Assembly (NCBI RefSeq): GCF_030272615.1
Contig: NC_081413.1
Span: 551,240,136 to 551,304,135 of the forward strand
Reading direction: 5' to 3'
Source of the DNA: Cryptomeria japonica
Taxonomy: Eukaryota > Streptophyta > Pinopsida > Cupressales > Cupressaceae
DNA length: 64,000 bases
Part shown: positions 33,150-44,032 of the stretch, piece after piece
Layout of the letters: each line of letters starts with the position of its first letter
How positions within the stretch are numbered: the stretch's first letter is position 1
Translations under genes and position numbers: made by a program
Notes under the pieces: model-generated
What the model saw: only the letters and a program-made list of their open reading frames with translations
The model's database searches: none
Told to the model about the DNA's origin: nothing

Positions 33150-34530
33150 TGGAAATGACTAGTTTCTGCAGGAGGTAAGACATGTTCCTAATTTAAGAAG
33201 AAATTTAATTTCTGCAAAGCAACTAGGTAGTGAAGGTTGCATAGTTACCTTATCAGACAGTATTTGGAAGGTCACTAAAGGATCATTAGTAGTAGCTAAA
33301 GGTGCGAAGGTAGGCACATTATATCTATGTACTGGTAACACTTACTCTACCCTAGCTACTATAGATAAAGTTACTGCAGGGACAACAACAATAGATGTTG
33401 CAAGAACAGATTCGATAATGTGGCACCATAGGCTTGGGCACATGAGTGAGAAAGGGATGAAAATCCTTCACTCCAAAAATCTATTTCCAAGACTAAAGAA
33501 GATTGATTTAGAGTTCTGTGAAAACTGTGTTTATGGCAAACAAAAGAGAGTCAGATTTCTCAAGGTTGGGAAAGAGAAGAAGAGTGAGAAGTTAGAGCTT
33601 GTGCATTCAGATGTATGGGGACCGGCTCAGGTATCATCTCTTGGTGGCTCTTGTTATTATGTTATTTTTATTGATGACTCAACCAGAAAAATGTGGGTAT
33701 GTTTCCTAAAACAAAAATCAGACGTTTTTGAAACTTTTAAGAAATGGAAAGCTTTGGTTGAGAATGAGACGGGAAAAAAGTTGAAGTGTCTCAGATCGAA
33801 TAATGGAGGTGAGTATTGTAAAAAAGCATTTGAATATTACTGCTCCTTAAATGGGATTTGAAAGCAGAAGACAATTCTAGGAACTCCATAGGAAAATGGT
33901 GTGTCAGAGAGAATGAATAAGAATATCATTGAACGCGCGAGGAGCATGAGATTGCATGCTGGATTGCCCTTACATTTTTGGGCAGATGTTATACATATTG
34001 TCGTCTATTTGATAAATAGAGAACCTTCAACCCCTTTGGATGGTGGTATTCCAGAGGAGGCGTGGACTGGTAAAAAGGAAATTATTCTTTTCTGAAAATC
34101 TTTGGTTGTGAAGCTTTTGCCCATGCTGATAAAGAAAACATAACCAAGGTTGATGCTAATTCTCAAAAATGTACCTTCATTGGATATGGGATAGATGAAT
34201 ATGGCTATCAGTTATGGCATTTTGAAAATAAGAAAATAATTAGAAGTAGAGATGTTATATTCAATGAGAAGGTTATGTATAAAAAACAGATGCAGGAAAA
34301 GAAGTATGAACAAGACAAACAAGAATATGTGGTGTTGGATGAGATTCCTGAAAATGAAATGCCACAGGTACCCGATGCTCAGCAACAACAGAATGTCCCA
34401 CAAACTCCTGCAAGTGTTAGACGTTCTACAAGGTCAAGTAGACCCCCTGAAATATTTTCTCCTTCTTTGTATTCTATTTTATTAACTGATTTTGGTGAAC
34501 CAGAAGAATATGAAGAAGCAATGTAGGTGG
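33150..34530 (+). pseudogene. Copia integrase
   Basis: The pre-integrase HHCC domain reads WHHRLGHMSEKGMKIL and CENCVYGKQKRVRF. The catalytic core has the first Asp in VHSDVWGPAQV and the Glu in ENGVSERMN. The second Asp, normally in RSDNGGEY, is Asn here (AAT at 33798-33800), which would abolish strand transfer. Stops at 33859 and 34093 and a frameshift follow. The tail to 34530 contains the variable Gln/Pro linker (QQQQNVPQTPAS). Confidence 0.87.
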
Positions 34531-34539
34531 TTGCCAAAC

Positions 34540-36049
34540 ATTAGTGGGAGCTAGGCATGAAAGAGGAGATGGACTCCTTGATGAAAAATAAGACTTGGGA
34601 CTTAGTCCCTTTGCCTGCAGAAAAAAGAGTGTTGCCTAACAAATGGGTTTATAGGCTGAAGGAGGAAGAAGGAGGTCAGAAAAGATATAAGGCCAGACTT
34701 GTGGTAAAAGGTTTTGCATAGAAAAAGGGTATAGATTATGATGAAATATTTTCTCCAGTTGTAAAAATGACTTCAATTAGAACTGTACTTAGTCTTGTGG
34801 TTGCAGATGATTTACATCTTGAACAATTAGATGTCAAAACACCTTTCTCCATGGAGATTTGGAGGAGGAAATTTACATGTTGCAACCACAGGGATATGAG
34901 GTCAAAAGAAAGGAGAACTTGGTGTGTAGGTTGAAGAAAAGTTTGTATGGCCTAAAGCAAGCACCCCGACAATGGTATTTAAAATTTGATAGTTTCATGG
35001 CTGAACACGGTTATCATAGATGTCATTCTGATCATTGTGTATATTTTAAGAGATTGGATAATGGTAGTTATATTATCTTGTTGCTTTATGTTGCTGACAT
35101 GCTTGTTGTTGGGTCTAACATGCAACATATAAATGATCTTAAACAAAATTTAGACAGGTCATTTGCTATGAAGGATTTGGGTGTAGCTAAGCAAATTCTC
35201 AATATGAGGATTACACGGGACAAGAAAAATAGAACCTTGAATTTGTCCCAAAGTGAATATATAAAGAAGGTGTTGAAAAGATTTAACATGCAAGATGCAA
35301 AAGCAGTTAGTACACCTTTGGCTAGTCATTTCAAATTGACTAAGGAGATGTACCCAAAGGCACGGGAAGAGGTAAATAAAATGTCTAACATCCCGTATTC
35401 ATCAGCTATTGGTAGTTTGATGTATGCAATGGTATGCACAAGGCCAGATATTGCCCATGCAGTGGGAGTTGTGAGCAACTTTATGAGTAATTCGGGTATG
35501 GAACATTGGAATGCTGTGAAATGGATTCTTCGGTATTTGAAAGGAACTACTACGAAGGCATTATGTTTCAAAGGATCTAATGCTGCTATGAGTGGATTTG
35601 TTGACTCTGATCTGGCAGGTGATATTGATTCACAGAGGAGTACTACAGGGCATGTTTTTACTATAGGGGGAACTGCAGTCAGTTGGATTTCTAGGCTGCA
35701 AAAGGTTGTTGCACTTTCAACCACTAAAGCTGAGTATGTTGTTGCTACTGAAGCCAGCAAGGAGATGATTTGGTTACAATGTTTTCTGGAGGAATTGGGT
35801 TAGACACAAGAGGATCACCCATTGTATACGGATAGCCAGAGTGCCATTCATCTTGCGAAGAACTCTGCTTTTCATTCAAGGACAAAGCACATTCAGCTCA
35901 GGTACCACTTCATCCGGACTATTTTGGAGGAGGTTCAGTTACGGCTTGAGAAGATTCACACAAGTGAGAATCCTATTGATATGTTCACGAAGGTAGTTCC
36001 ACAGGAGAAGTTGATTTCTTCATCAGTTTCTATTGGTCTTCTTGATTGA
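34540..36049 (+). pseudogene. Copia reverse transcriptase and RNase H
   Basis: RT starts with MKEEMDSLMKNKTWDLVPLP, then RYKARLVVKGFA, a stop, KKGIDYDEIFSPVVKMTSI, and after a frameshift near 34850 a 314-codon open run. The catalytic box is YVAD (35087-35098) instead of YVDD, losing one of the two metal-binding Asp residues. RNase H has GFVDSDLAGD, ALSTTKAEYVVATEA and LYTDSQSAIHLAKNSAFHS. Close to Tnt1 in sequence; inactive. Confidence 0.9.
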
Positions 36050-36135
36050 TAATTGTGGAATTTATACTAGTTGAGTTCCAGTGTTTTATCCAGTGGATGT
36101 TGCAAGTACAGTGGTGTCATCTAGTATCAGTCTCC

Positions 36136-36145
36136 AAGTGGGAGA
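36136..36145 (+). other. Polypurine tract of Tork copia
   Basis: AAGTGGGAGA, the usual copia PPT, one or two bases before the TGTTGATATG start of the 3' LTR. Confidence 0.75.
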
Positions 36146-36146
36146 T

Positions 36147-36213
36147 TGTTGATATGTGGCAACTGATCAGCAAAGTACTGTACACTCAACACGTATTCTC
36201 GCTGGGGTTTGGG
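36147..36213 (+). repeat. 3' LTR of Tork copia, first 67 bp only
   Basis: Matches the start of the 5' LTR up to about GCTGGGGTTTGGG, then switches without a target duplication to outer-LTR sequence (ACAAATTAGTCAATTAC). Confidence 0.7.
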
Positions 36214-36825
36214 ACAAATTAGTCAATTACACCTATGTCGGCTTAAGTCAGAAAATTAGTCAATTACACCTATGTTGGGTTAAGTCAGAAAATTAGTCAA
36301 TTACACCTACTAGCAAGTATATAAGAGGGATTTCCCCTCTCATTTGACATATCATGAAAACACAAGAGGTACGAAGCTGTACTTATGGAATTAAGATTTA
36401 TTCGTAGAGATGGAGAAATCCTTTTTGATGCGTGGAAATTTTAGAGGACCAATAGGAGGGCGCCCCTATCCTTGCACATGGTCCCTACAAATTTTGCTGA
36501 ATTTTGCAGGACAACTCTGAATCATCTCAAACTTCTCAGATCCAGGTGCATGGCTGAATCCCAAATCTATAGCTCACTGTTTTTGTATACTTTGTCTTCA
36601 TTTTCAGCACTTAGTCTGCTTTTTAACTTACAAAAGAGGGTCAATTGCATTCCAATCACACCCAATTCACTTAGTATTCAATCCTTACATCATTTAGGAT
36701 TGGATCTAGTGAATTCAACCCCTCTTTTGAATGTAAAGTCCTCCCCAAGTGAAAATTGAACCTTAGTCATTCCCTCTTCTCCCAAGTGGCAAATTGGCTA
36801 AGGTTCTCCAATTTTCCACTTTACA
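36214..36825 (+). repeat. Right LTR of outer element, 5'-truncated
   Basis: Matches 5726-6285 and 13410-13733 of the left LTR and ends CTTTACA before the CACAT duplication. Near its start a unit of about 37 bp, 'TTAGTCAATTACACCTATGT' plus 'TTAAGTCAGAAAA', is repeated two and a half times (36214-36306); the left LTR has one unit. It has its own TATA box at 36318. Confidence 0.82.
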
Positions 36826-36830
36826 CACAT

Positions 36831-37273
36831 ATGTTGAACACCACTTCTCTTATACAGTCTACTCAACCGATAAAACATCTGAGAGTCATTGAATTGTGAT
36901 GCACAATTATCTAACCATATGATATGTTGACGGAATGAAATACCCCTACTAGCCAAATTACAGTAGAACATCTAAAAACAACCTTGCACAAACTCTATAG
37001 AATGTGTGTGATCATCGTTGATATAGAGATGATACTTGATCAGTATCTTCTTGTTATCATCTATACTATCACCATCATGAATGAATATTATATGCACAAA
37101 TATAACAACCTGTTTCTAGTTGTAGTACTGGGATTGCACCTCATCCTATGGCTTTAGTGTGTAGTTCTCTGCAACATCAATAACTGAAACAATGGTATCA
37201 AGTGGAATCATTTCTTTACATATCTTGAATTGCATGTCCAACCATCAAGCTCTATGGGTATGCCTTGCATACT
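36831..37273 (-). pseudogene. Middle part of the repeat-type ORF with DNCASQF motif
   Basis: The minus-strand translation from 37273 reads MQFKICKEMIPLDTIVSVI, ENYTLKP, VVIFVHIIFIHDGDSIDD and IIWLDNCASQFNDSQMFYRL, ending RSGVQHM at the insertion point. The gene continues at 5410 with CNFYEVGSGKGEHDG. Asp and Asn in 'W.DNCA.QF' and the later GKGEHDGA resemble a DDE/RNase H-fold nuclease arrangement (inference). Three stops. The upstream part is cut at 37273 by an LTR. Confidence 0.5.
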
Positions 37274-37424
37274 CATGTAGAGGTGGGAATTCGTTGCCTC
37301 TAATATGATGAATCTCACAGAATAAACTATACCTCATTCGGATTAGTGCTAAGGTGAGCCAGGGGATAAAAACAACAGAGTTAAGTAGTTAATAACAATC
37401 TGAGGCTCTTAGATGACTCTATCA
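37274..37424 (-). repeat. LTR fragment, start matches 63942-64000
   Basis: 'TGTAGAGGTGGGAATTCGTT' begins here and is nearly identical for 60 bp to the sequence at 63942. At the right copy the preceding bases on the minus strand read TTTTGGTGAACTCGA, a PBS-like leader. So this is likely the edge of an LTR from a minus-strand gypsy element. It is interrupted at 37424 by the array below. Confidence 0.5.
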
Positions 37425-38572
37425 TGTTCGAATCAATGAACACTGAGAGCGAAGGGGGGGGGGGGTGAGTCAATGTTCTGAGAGTTTTAACCTTGTTATA
37501 TTGAATCTTAAACCACCAGATGCATACGAAAGAAATCAAAGTCCTGAAACATAAAGTAAGAAACCATGCAACCATAAAACCAATATTTTTACTTGGAAAC
37601 CCAAATGGGAAAAACCATGGTGGGATTTGAACCCACAATATTATTCTACTATGGCCAGTAGAAAACCAATATTACATAAAGGGAATACACTTGCATTCAG
37701 GCACACTGCCTAGAGCTCACTACTCAAGTACAAAAATAGGGAACCTACAACCCTGGATGAAGGCTCACTACCTTACAACTGATTACAAAAGATTATAATG
37801 AGAAATGAACTGGTAAATAGGATCTGAATATGCCAGGAATTAGTTCTGGTTAAGTGCAAATGATTTGATATCACTAATCTACTTGTTTGCTCTGCTCTGC
37901 TAAATGATTGCTCACCGGATCAACTTAAGTCAAGGTGTGCACATGAAATTGCACTCAATCAATTTGAAATATGTTATCACATTATCTACATACCAAAAAT
38001 CATTATCCAAATTGGTCTTATATATCCACACACACTAAAATCAATCCCCTTCATGTTAGCTTCATGAGATATGAAAATATGAAACCCGTAGCTCCAAGTC
38101 GGCTTCAATTCTTCACTAAATCATATGTCGGACCAAAATATATGATCACACACTTCCTATTTAACAATCACCTCAAACGCATTACCAATCACCAAAATCT
38201 AATTGATGAATCTTGTTACACGTTACACCATCAAATATAACAAATACTCTGTTTATGAGTTGTACTAGATACTGAATCTTCAAATAAGTGACAAAATCAA
38301 TAGCGAATGGCGATTTAACATGATAACCAGCTCCAAATTCTTTACCAATAAGTCTCAAATACTCAAATCAAAGACTACATCATTGGAGATGAAAATACTT
38401 CTAAAACTGTACACCAGACAAACTGATATCAACAAACCTTCTCAAGATAACCAGATAACTAAAGTCTCATATCAAATTAGATCCACCGACTGATTTAACA
38501 TCAATGGAAACTCCTAGAAATATGTATATACACCAAGAATCGTCATACATCACCAGACATCAAATGCCAACA
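37425..38572 (-). repeat. 3' LTR of array unit A
   Basis: 1148 bp, TGTTCGAATC...TGCCAACA on the plus strand, matching 56744-57878 throughout (for example 'ACCATGGTGGGATTTGAACC', 'AAATCATATGT'). It contains a run of 12 G at about 37454 absent from the other copy. Confidence 0.88.
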
Positions 38573-38573
38573 A

Positions 38574-38584
38574 TCTCCCCCTTT
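38574..38584 (-). other. Polypurine tract of unit A
   Basis: AAAGGGGGAGA on the minus strand, directly before the LTR. Copy at 57880-57890. Confidence 0.75.
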
Positions 38585-38781
38585 GGCATTGATAGCAACA
38601 TAGGTGAAAAATGTCAAAAGCTGCAAAACACCAAAAAGATCTGTGTACTCAATCCTAGCTGACTCCCCTTGAACTACATACACCATTTTTCACTGCTCTC
38701 TCCCCCTTTAGCATCAATGGCAAAGGGTGGGAACTGCCAAGATCTTATGTACAAAAGAATGAAAGAATGAATGCACTCTAT

Positions 38782-40480
38782 TTACATAAACTTAAAAATG
38801 TCTGAGTAAGTCACCTTTAAGGAATCAAAATACTGGTTCCATCCTCTTAGAAAACAATCAAAAACATTTATTACGATGTTGTACATAAATTCATGAACTT
38901 CAAGATTGGGAAGATCAGATGGGATAGGTTTTCTTAAAGCACTTATTGCATCCTGCTGAGCTCCTAGCAGAGTATCCGTCCGGGGAGTGATCAAGTTCCT
39001 CACTTCTCCCAGTATACTCAAATCTTTCTCTGTGTCCTTAATCAAGCTTTTGATTTTGTCGGTATAATCCAAAATTTGATTTTCAAGTGAGCTAGGATAC
39101 ACTGATTGGGGTTAAAAAGAGTGACTGATGTTGGCCAACTTACCCTCAAGGTCTCTTATCTGATGATCAATGTCTGTAGTAAATTTTGGCAAAAATAAGA
39201 CATGACTTGAACACCTTGCCTCCTTCATTCAGTGCCTCTTCCACACTCTTCATAGAAGATTTTAAGCTTTTTCTGCCCCTTTCAACTGCTATCAAAATTT
39301 GCTTCAATCGCATTTCATTGAATTTATTTTGTATAGACTCATTACAACTTTTTCAAAAGAATTAAATTGAGTATTTAGGGTATTCAAGATATTCCTTAAG
39401 TTACTGGATGGAGAAACACAAGAATCCTAAGCAAAATTTGATAAAATTTTCTGCAAAATTTTAGTTGCATAAGAGATAACTTCTCTGTCCTTGGATTGAG
39501 ATTTCAAGAGATCTTCACTTTCCATAATTTGAGCCTGTGTAGCAAGTTTCAACGCCTGGAGAGGTGAAAGAGTAATCAAATCAATTGGACCATGTCAGAG
39601 ATAGTGGTTTCTATCACGGTCACCAGAGCTCTCTCTTTGGGCTCATCACTCTTCTCCATTTCCTTTTTAATTCCTGCACTCGCTCTCTTTTCACTTTTGG
39701 CTACCTCCTCGGCTATCATTTATGCGGTTACTTCTATCTCGGGAGGGTCCTGATTAGCTTCACCGAAGATATTTCCTACTACATCATTAGAGGGTGCTTT
39801 TGCGGGTACTTGCTTAGTCTGTTCAGAAGACGGTTGATCCATCTGACCACTGAACACTTATGTATGTACTTTTGGGATGGAAGTATCTTTTTGAATGTTT
39901 TCTTCCAGTTGGGTGTCCACCTCTTTGTTTACCTCAAGCTCTCTCAAAAATTCTCTCATTGTTTGTTCAGTTTCCTTGGCCACCTCATCAATTTTCCCGA
40001 GCATTATTCTATTTACTCTCTTCTTGCTTTTGAATTTCTCCTTAGCCAATTTCAATAATCTAGCAATTTAATCTTTAGAAATAATTGAACAAACATTTAC
40101 CAGTGCATACTCTCGCATTTCTTCAACTTTCTGACATGCAGTATTTCTCCGGGCATCCAAAATATCATACAAATCTTTAGGTAACTCACAAGATAACTTA
40201 ATTAGTGCCCTACTAAATTTATTCATATAGTGTACAACTGCCTCTTCAACTTCCCTTCTCTCATTATCACCTACATTTTTATAATATACAACTAAATTAT
40301 TTAAATTCCCATCCTTCATTACCTCATTCTTGACATCATCTAAGGTTTTGAGAGTAATAATTGTGTATGAAACCTTGATCTTACTGGATTCCAAAGCCTC
40401 ATCCAATTCTGATTTTTGTTTCTAGCTTTTAGGCTTTCTAGATGATTCACCCTGGATTCTATTCTTCTTGGAGGGTGGAG
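38782..40480 (-). pseudogene. Family X gene copy A, C-terminal half
   Basis: Continues the gene at 53552-55105 across the hAT-2 insertion. Begins SKKNRIQGESS (basic), then SELDEALESSKIKVSYTIIT, LDDVKNEVMKDGNLNNLVVY and FSRALIKLSCELPKDLYDIL, a helical domain. A Glu/Lys-rich predicted coiled coil follows (DEVAKETEQTMREFLRELEV). The C-terminus, 38782-39102, has ENQILDYTDKIKSLIKDTEK and ends at a stop at 38782. Stops at about 40066, 39856 and several between 39110 and 39580. The gene ends about 200 bp before the PPT, so it occupies the place where pol would be. Confidence 0.6.
40473..40480. repeat. 8-bp TSD GGGTGGAG of hAT-2, left
   Basis: GGGTGGAG precedes CAGAGATTAC and recurs exactly at 53552-53559. 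The uninterrupted gene copy at 62368 reads AGGTGGAGCATCAC across this point, confirming the empty site. Confidence 0.93.
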
Positions 40481-40960
40481 CAGAGATTACTTTAGTGGCG
40501 AATTTTTCACGTAGGCGACTTGAGAAATGGTGAATATTTTGTACCGATTGGGGGTGACCATGTCGCCAGAACATTATCAATTTTCATCAAATTCACAGCC
40601 CGATCACCATATGTTTTATGTAATTAAATGTTTCTATGCAAGGATTTTGCCAATACAATATACAATGGACACACGGTAAACTTAATTTTTTCGCCTACAC
40701 TCTCCGAGGTTGCCTTAATAGACGACCATAATTCGCCTATAGGCATTTGAATATTTGTTAGCCAAGAGGACCCAATTTTCCTGATATTTTGCCGACGCGT
40801 GTCTCCATTAACCCCAACTTTCGCTAATTATATTGTATTTACCAATTATTTGGATGACCCATAATCGCCTCAAAAATTACATAAGTCATGTTATAGTTAC
40901 GCAAGATTCACCAAATATTTGTATACCATATAAAATTCCCACGGAATTCACCATATAAGG
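40481..40960. repeat. Left subterminal motifs of hAT-2
   Basis: GGCGAA, TCGCC and close variants at about 40497, 40516, 40562, 40690, 40732, 40865, 40908 and 40947, often within ATTCGCC or ATTCACCA. Same motif class as hAT-1. Confidence 0.5.
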
Positions 40961-40965
40961 AATGG

Positions 40966-40973
40966 TATAAATA
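40966..40973 (+). promoter_or_regulatory. TATA box of hAT-2 transposase
   Basis: TATAAATA, about 135 bp before the donor AAAG/GTGAGCAA at 41103. A TTTTTTTGGCAG acceptor at about 41330 precedes the ATG at 41346, giving a 5'UTR intron of about 225 bp. Confidence 0.55.
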
Positions 40974-41345
40974 CATTCAAAGATCAAATCTATCTCTACA
41001 CAATCTGGTGGGTTCTAGGCTCTGAATTCATATCAATAGCGAAGTTTCAGACCAAGAAAAATCATTGTTGTTGATTGCATTGGCGACTGCTAGTGACCTA
41101 AAGGTGAGCAATCATAATTTTGAAGTGTTATAATATTATTCTGAATTTATCTATATCTTTTTGCACTGTTGAGTTCATTCTTATTTAGTGGGGACCCGTC
41201 AGTGCCAAGTGGTGAGCCGAGAGATTTAGACCTCAGATATCTAGATTGTAGGTCGTAGGGCCAATGAAAGATATATTATATTTTATATCTATTTTTGCTT
41301 CTTCAACAAATTGATATTTTTTTGGCAGCCTTTGTTTCCTAGGAG

Positions 41346-44032
41346 ATGTCGAACATGAAGAAGGGTAGGAAACCTGAATGTGGTGAAGGCCATGAGAGGC
41401 CAACAAAACATAGAAAGTTGTCTTCGTACTTTAACTTTGAAAAAGATTGTGGTGAAAATATGGAAGGTACATCATCACAAGTACAAGTACAAAATTCACA
41501 CCCTACACCGCATGTTGAAGATGGTGGCGAACCTAATATCTCATATCAGGATGATCTTGAAGAAGATTATCTGGTAGATGCCCAAGTTAGCCAGATTGAT
41601 ATAATCGACTTGGGTGATAATGCCATTGATGATAATGCACTGAAGGGGAAAAGAAAAGCCAGATCAAAAAAGGATCAGGAGTGGGATATGGCAGTGAGGG
41701 ATTTTCAAATTAATTGGGCATCAAAGTATCCATTCATTGAACCAGTGGATAATCCAATTGAAGGAGAGCTTCCAATAGAATGGAGGTGTAAGATTTGCAC
41801 TTGGAAACATAACAAGGAAATTAGGTTGCAGCTAAAATTTGACACCATAGAAAAGCATATGGGTAAAGTTTATGAAAAAAAAATGATAGACAAAGTTGAA
41901 AAATCAATGATAAGATTAAAAACAAAGGAGGAATGTAAGCATGTGAGGAATGCCGAAGAGTATTATTTTCATGAGAAAATACAGATGAAGCCTACTGAAG
42001 TTAAGGTTCTATTGAAGCTAGTTTTGGAAAAGCAATGCAAATAGAACAACTGGGAAAAGTTGTTAAGTTAAGCGTTGTTTTTTATATTTTGAGCAAAGGG
42101 CGTGCTATGACAGATTTCTCATCAATTAGTGGTTTATTACACTTTTTGAAAGTTCCTAACTATCCTAATAGTCATTGGTCAGTAAATAGTGTATGGGAAC
42201 GGGCAAGTTGTCTTGTTGAGGTTGAAAAAGAATATGTAAAGGAAAAAATTAGAGATTCAAACTTTACTGCATTTTCTTTAGACAAAGTTACGACAGTAGA
42301 CAATACTTCATGGGTATGCATGCCTGTTTATATTGTACAAAATCATGCCCGCCAACCTCATCTACTATTTGTTGCTAAAATGGAGAGTACGACAATGAAA
42401 AATTTATTTCAACTAGTAAAGATAATTTTAATTGAATATGGAGGTATGGATGACATGATGATTGCCAAAAAATTGGTGTGTGTTAGAGCAGATGGAGCTT
42501 CAGTAATGCAAGGTCACATGAATGGTCTTTGTAGAGAGATTGAAACTTCATTTGCACCGTATATTACTGCAATTCACTACATGACTCACAGAATGAGTCT
42601 AGCTTTTGGCATTGTGAGAAAGTATGCTTTGATAAAAAAAATTTAAATTTAAATCAAAGAGCTCTACTCACACTTCTGTCGAAGTCCCAAGCGATTTATG
42701 GAATTTCAACACTTTGTTGATGGAATAATTAATGGGAACAATATTCTCAAGGATAATGATACTAGACGGATCTCTTTGGATGGTCCAACGCATCAAATTT
42801 TTTCAGAATATCCATCCTTGATTGGACTATTTCACACAACTCGCGATGAATCAGAGCAACCGAAATTTCTTGACCTTCTTCAGAGGTTAAGTAATCTAGA
42901 GACTCTCTTAACTTTACGAGCTCTTTTTCCCATGCTAGAGGAAATGAGGAATATTATGAAGGTTTCCCAAAAAAGAGCTTTGTATATTGCAGAATATGCT
43001 ACATTGCGTAAGATGATATGCATGACCCTCGACAATCTCTATTGAAATCAACCAGCACTATCTGATAAAAAATTTGTTAAGTGGCGGACACTCACAGATT
43101 TGAACAATCCTGATAACTTTTTACAAATTTGTACAAACGAGGACGTATGTGCCAATGTATGGGGAGTTGAGATACCAATGCACTTCTATGCCACGATCGA
43201 CCCCGAGGAACCAGGAAAGCGCACCAGGAAGCAACTAGTAAGAGTTACAAGGGAATATTTCGACAAGATTGTTGAGTCTGTAACTACTTTTGTGAAGAAA
43301 ATTGCCTATGATCTTTCCTTATAAATTAGAAGCAGATTCCCTCCTGACAACCTACTCAAAGCCATGTCTATTGTGTTTCCTCAATATTGGAGCCTCAACA
43401 GTGTAGTTGATTTTCGAAGGAAGCTATTGACTTTGATAAGACAATTTTGCATATCCAGAGAATTGAATGGAGTAATTATAAATGGAATATTAGACGAAAC
43501 TCGTCTTAGAGAAAAATCATCTCGTTTTGCATACACTATGAGGGAACAATATGGTAGAATGGAAAACCCCCGCGAAGAGGGATCAATAACAAGGCTTTGG
43601 AAATATATAGCTGAGAACGAAGCGTTGCGTGATTCAATGCTAGAATATTTGAAGCTTGCTGATTTATGTCTTACCATGATATTGGGTTTGGTGGAAGATG
43701 AGAGATTTTTCAGTGCTTTGGGGTTCCTAAAATCAAAGCTAAGAAACAAACTAGAGAAAAATTTGGAAAATTGCTTGAGGCTTTATACATCTAGGTATGA
43801 TGTCCACACTTTTCCTTACAATAGGGCACTGCAAATCTAGAGGTCCAAATGTGAAAGAAGAGGTTTGGGAAACACTTCAAACCAAAGTGCCAGTGGGACT
43901 ATTGACTCATGTACTGGACCTACTGGTAGCATTGAGATGCAATTCAACGAAGGTATGCAGACTCAGAGTGAAGAAAACACATACAAGAATCAAGAAAGCT
44001 CTGAATTTGATGAGGATGAATGGCAACTGTAA
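41346..44032 (+). pseudogene. hAT-2 transposase (BED zinc finger, RNase H fold, hATC)
   Basis: ATG 41346. N-terminus acidic, with KGKRKARSKK as a likely nuclear signal. The BED-like finger shows CKICTWKHNK and a His in TIEKHMGKVYEKK. The catalytic core has FSLDKVTTVDNTSW (first Asp), VRADGASVMQGHMNGLC (second Asp) and HYMTHRMSLAF. The hATC end reads EYLKLADLCLTMILGLVEDE, then FFSALGFLKSKLRNKLEKNL, better preserved than in hAT-1. Frame breaks near 42040, 42645, 43042, 43322 and 43838. Related by eye to animal ZNF862/KIAA1586-like hAT proteins. Would mobilise elements with the shared TIR if intact. Confidence 0.85.

Larger units (their letters stand above)
31190..36213 (+). mobile_element. Tnt1-like (Tork) copia retrotransposon, decayed
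   Basis: 5' LTR (31190-31594), iMet-type PBS, then gag, protease, integrase, RT and RNase H in copia order, a polypurine tract and a truncated 3' LTR. The protein order and motifs (WHHRLGHMSEKG, SLYGLKQAPRQWY, the end ENPIDMFTKVVPQEK) place it in the Tork lineage with tobacco Tnt1. Gag is interrupted by a solo LTR of the same family. Frame breaks and catalytic changes (below) show it is inactive. The 3' end is joined by deletion to the middle of the outer LTR. Confidence 0.9.
5416..36825 (+). mobile_element. Pol-less Ty3/gypsy-type LTR retrotransposon (Tat-like gag-protease)
   Basis: Outer element of the left half. TGTAACG...TTTACA LTRs are flanked by CACAT on both sides. The left LTR is 5416-6285 plus 13410-13733, the right LTR is 36214-36825, and the internal gag-protease segments are 14483-15143 and 27516-30455. 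No RT, RNase H or integrase belonging to this element is seen, so it looks non-autonomous. Three other elements sit inside it: a minus-strand gypsy in the left LTR, hAT-1 in gag, and a Tnt1-like copia in the 3' region. The Tat affinity rests on the C..H...HDTEKC knuckle and the protease layout and is an inference. Confidence 0.75.

Noticed and set aside
37447-37458. Run of 12 G as a structural signal
   Set aside because: Absent from the matching LTR at 56766; more likely replication slippage or assembly noise.
39585-40058. 157-codon Phe/Leu/Tyr-rich plus-strand ORF resembling a membrane protein
   Set aside because: Antisense of the coiled-coil region of family X copy A; the hydrophobic look is the reverse complement of Lys/Glu codons.
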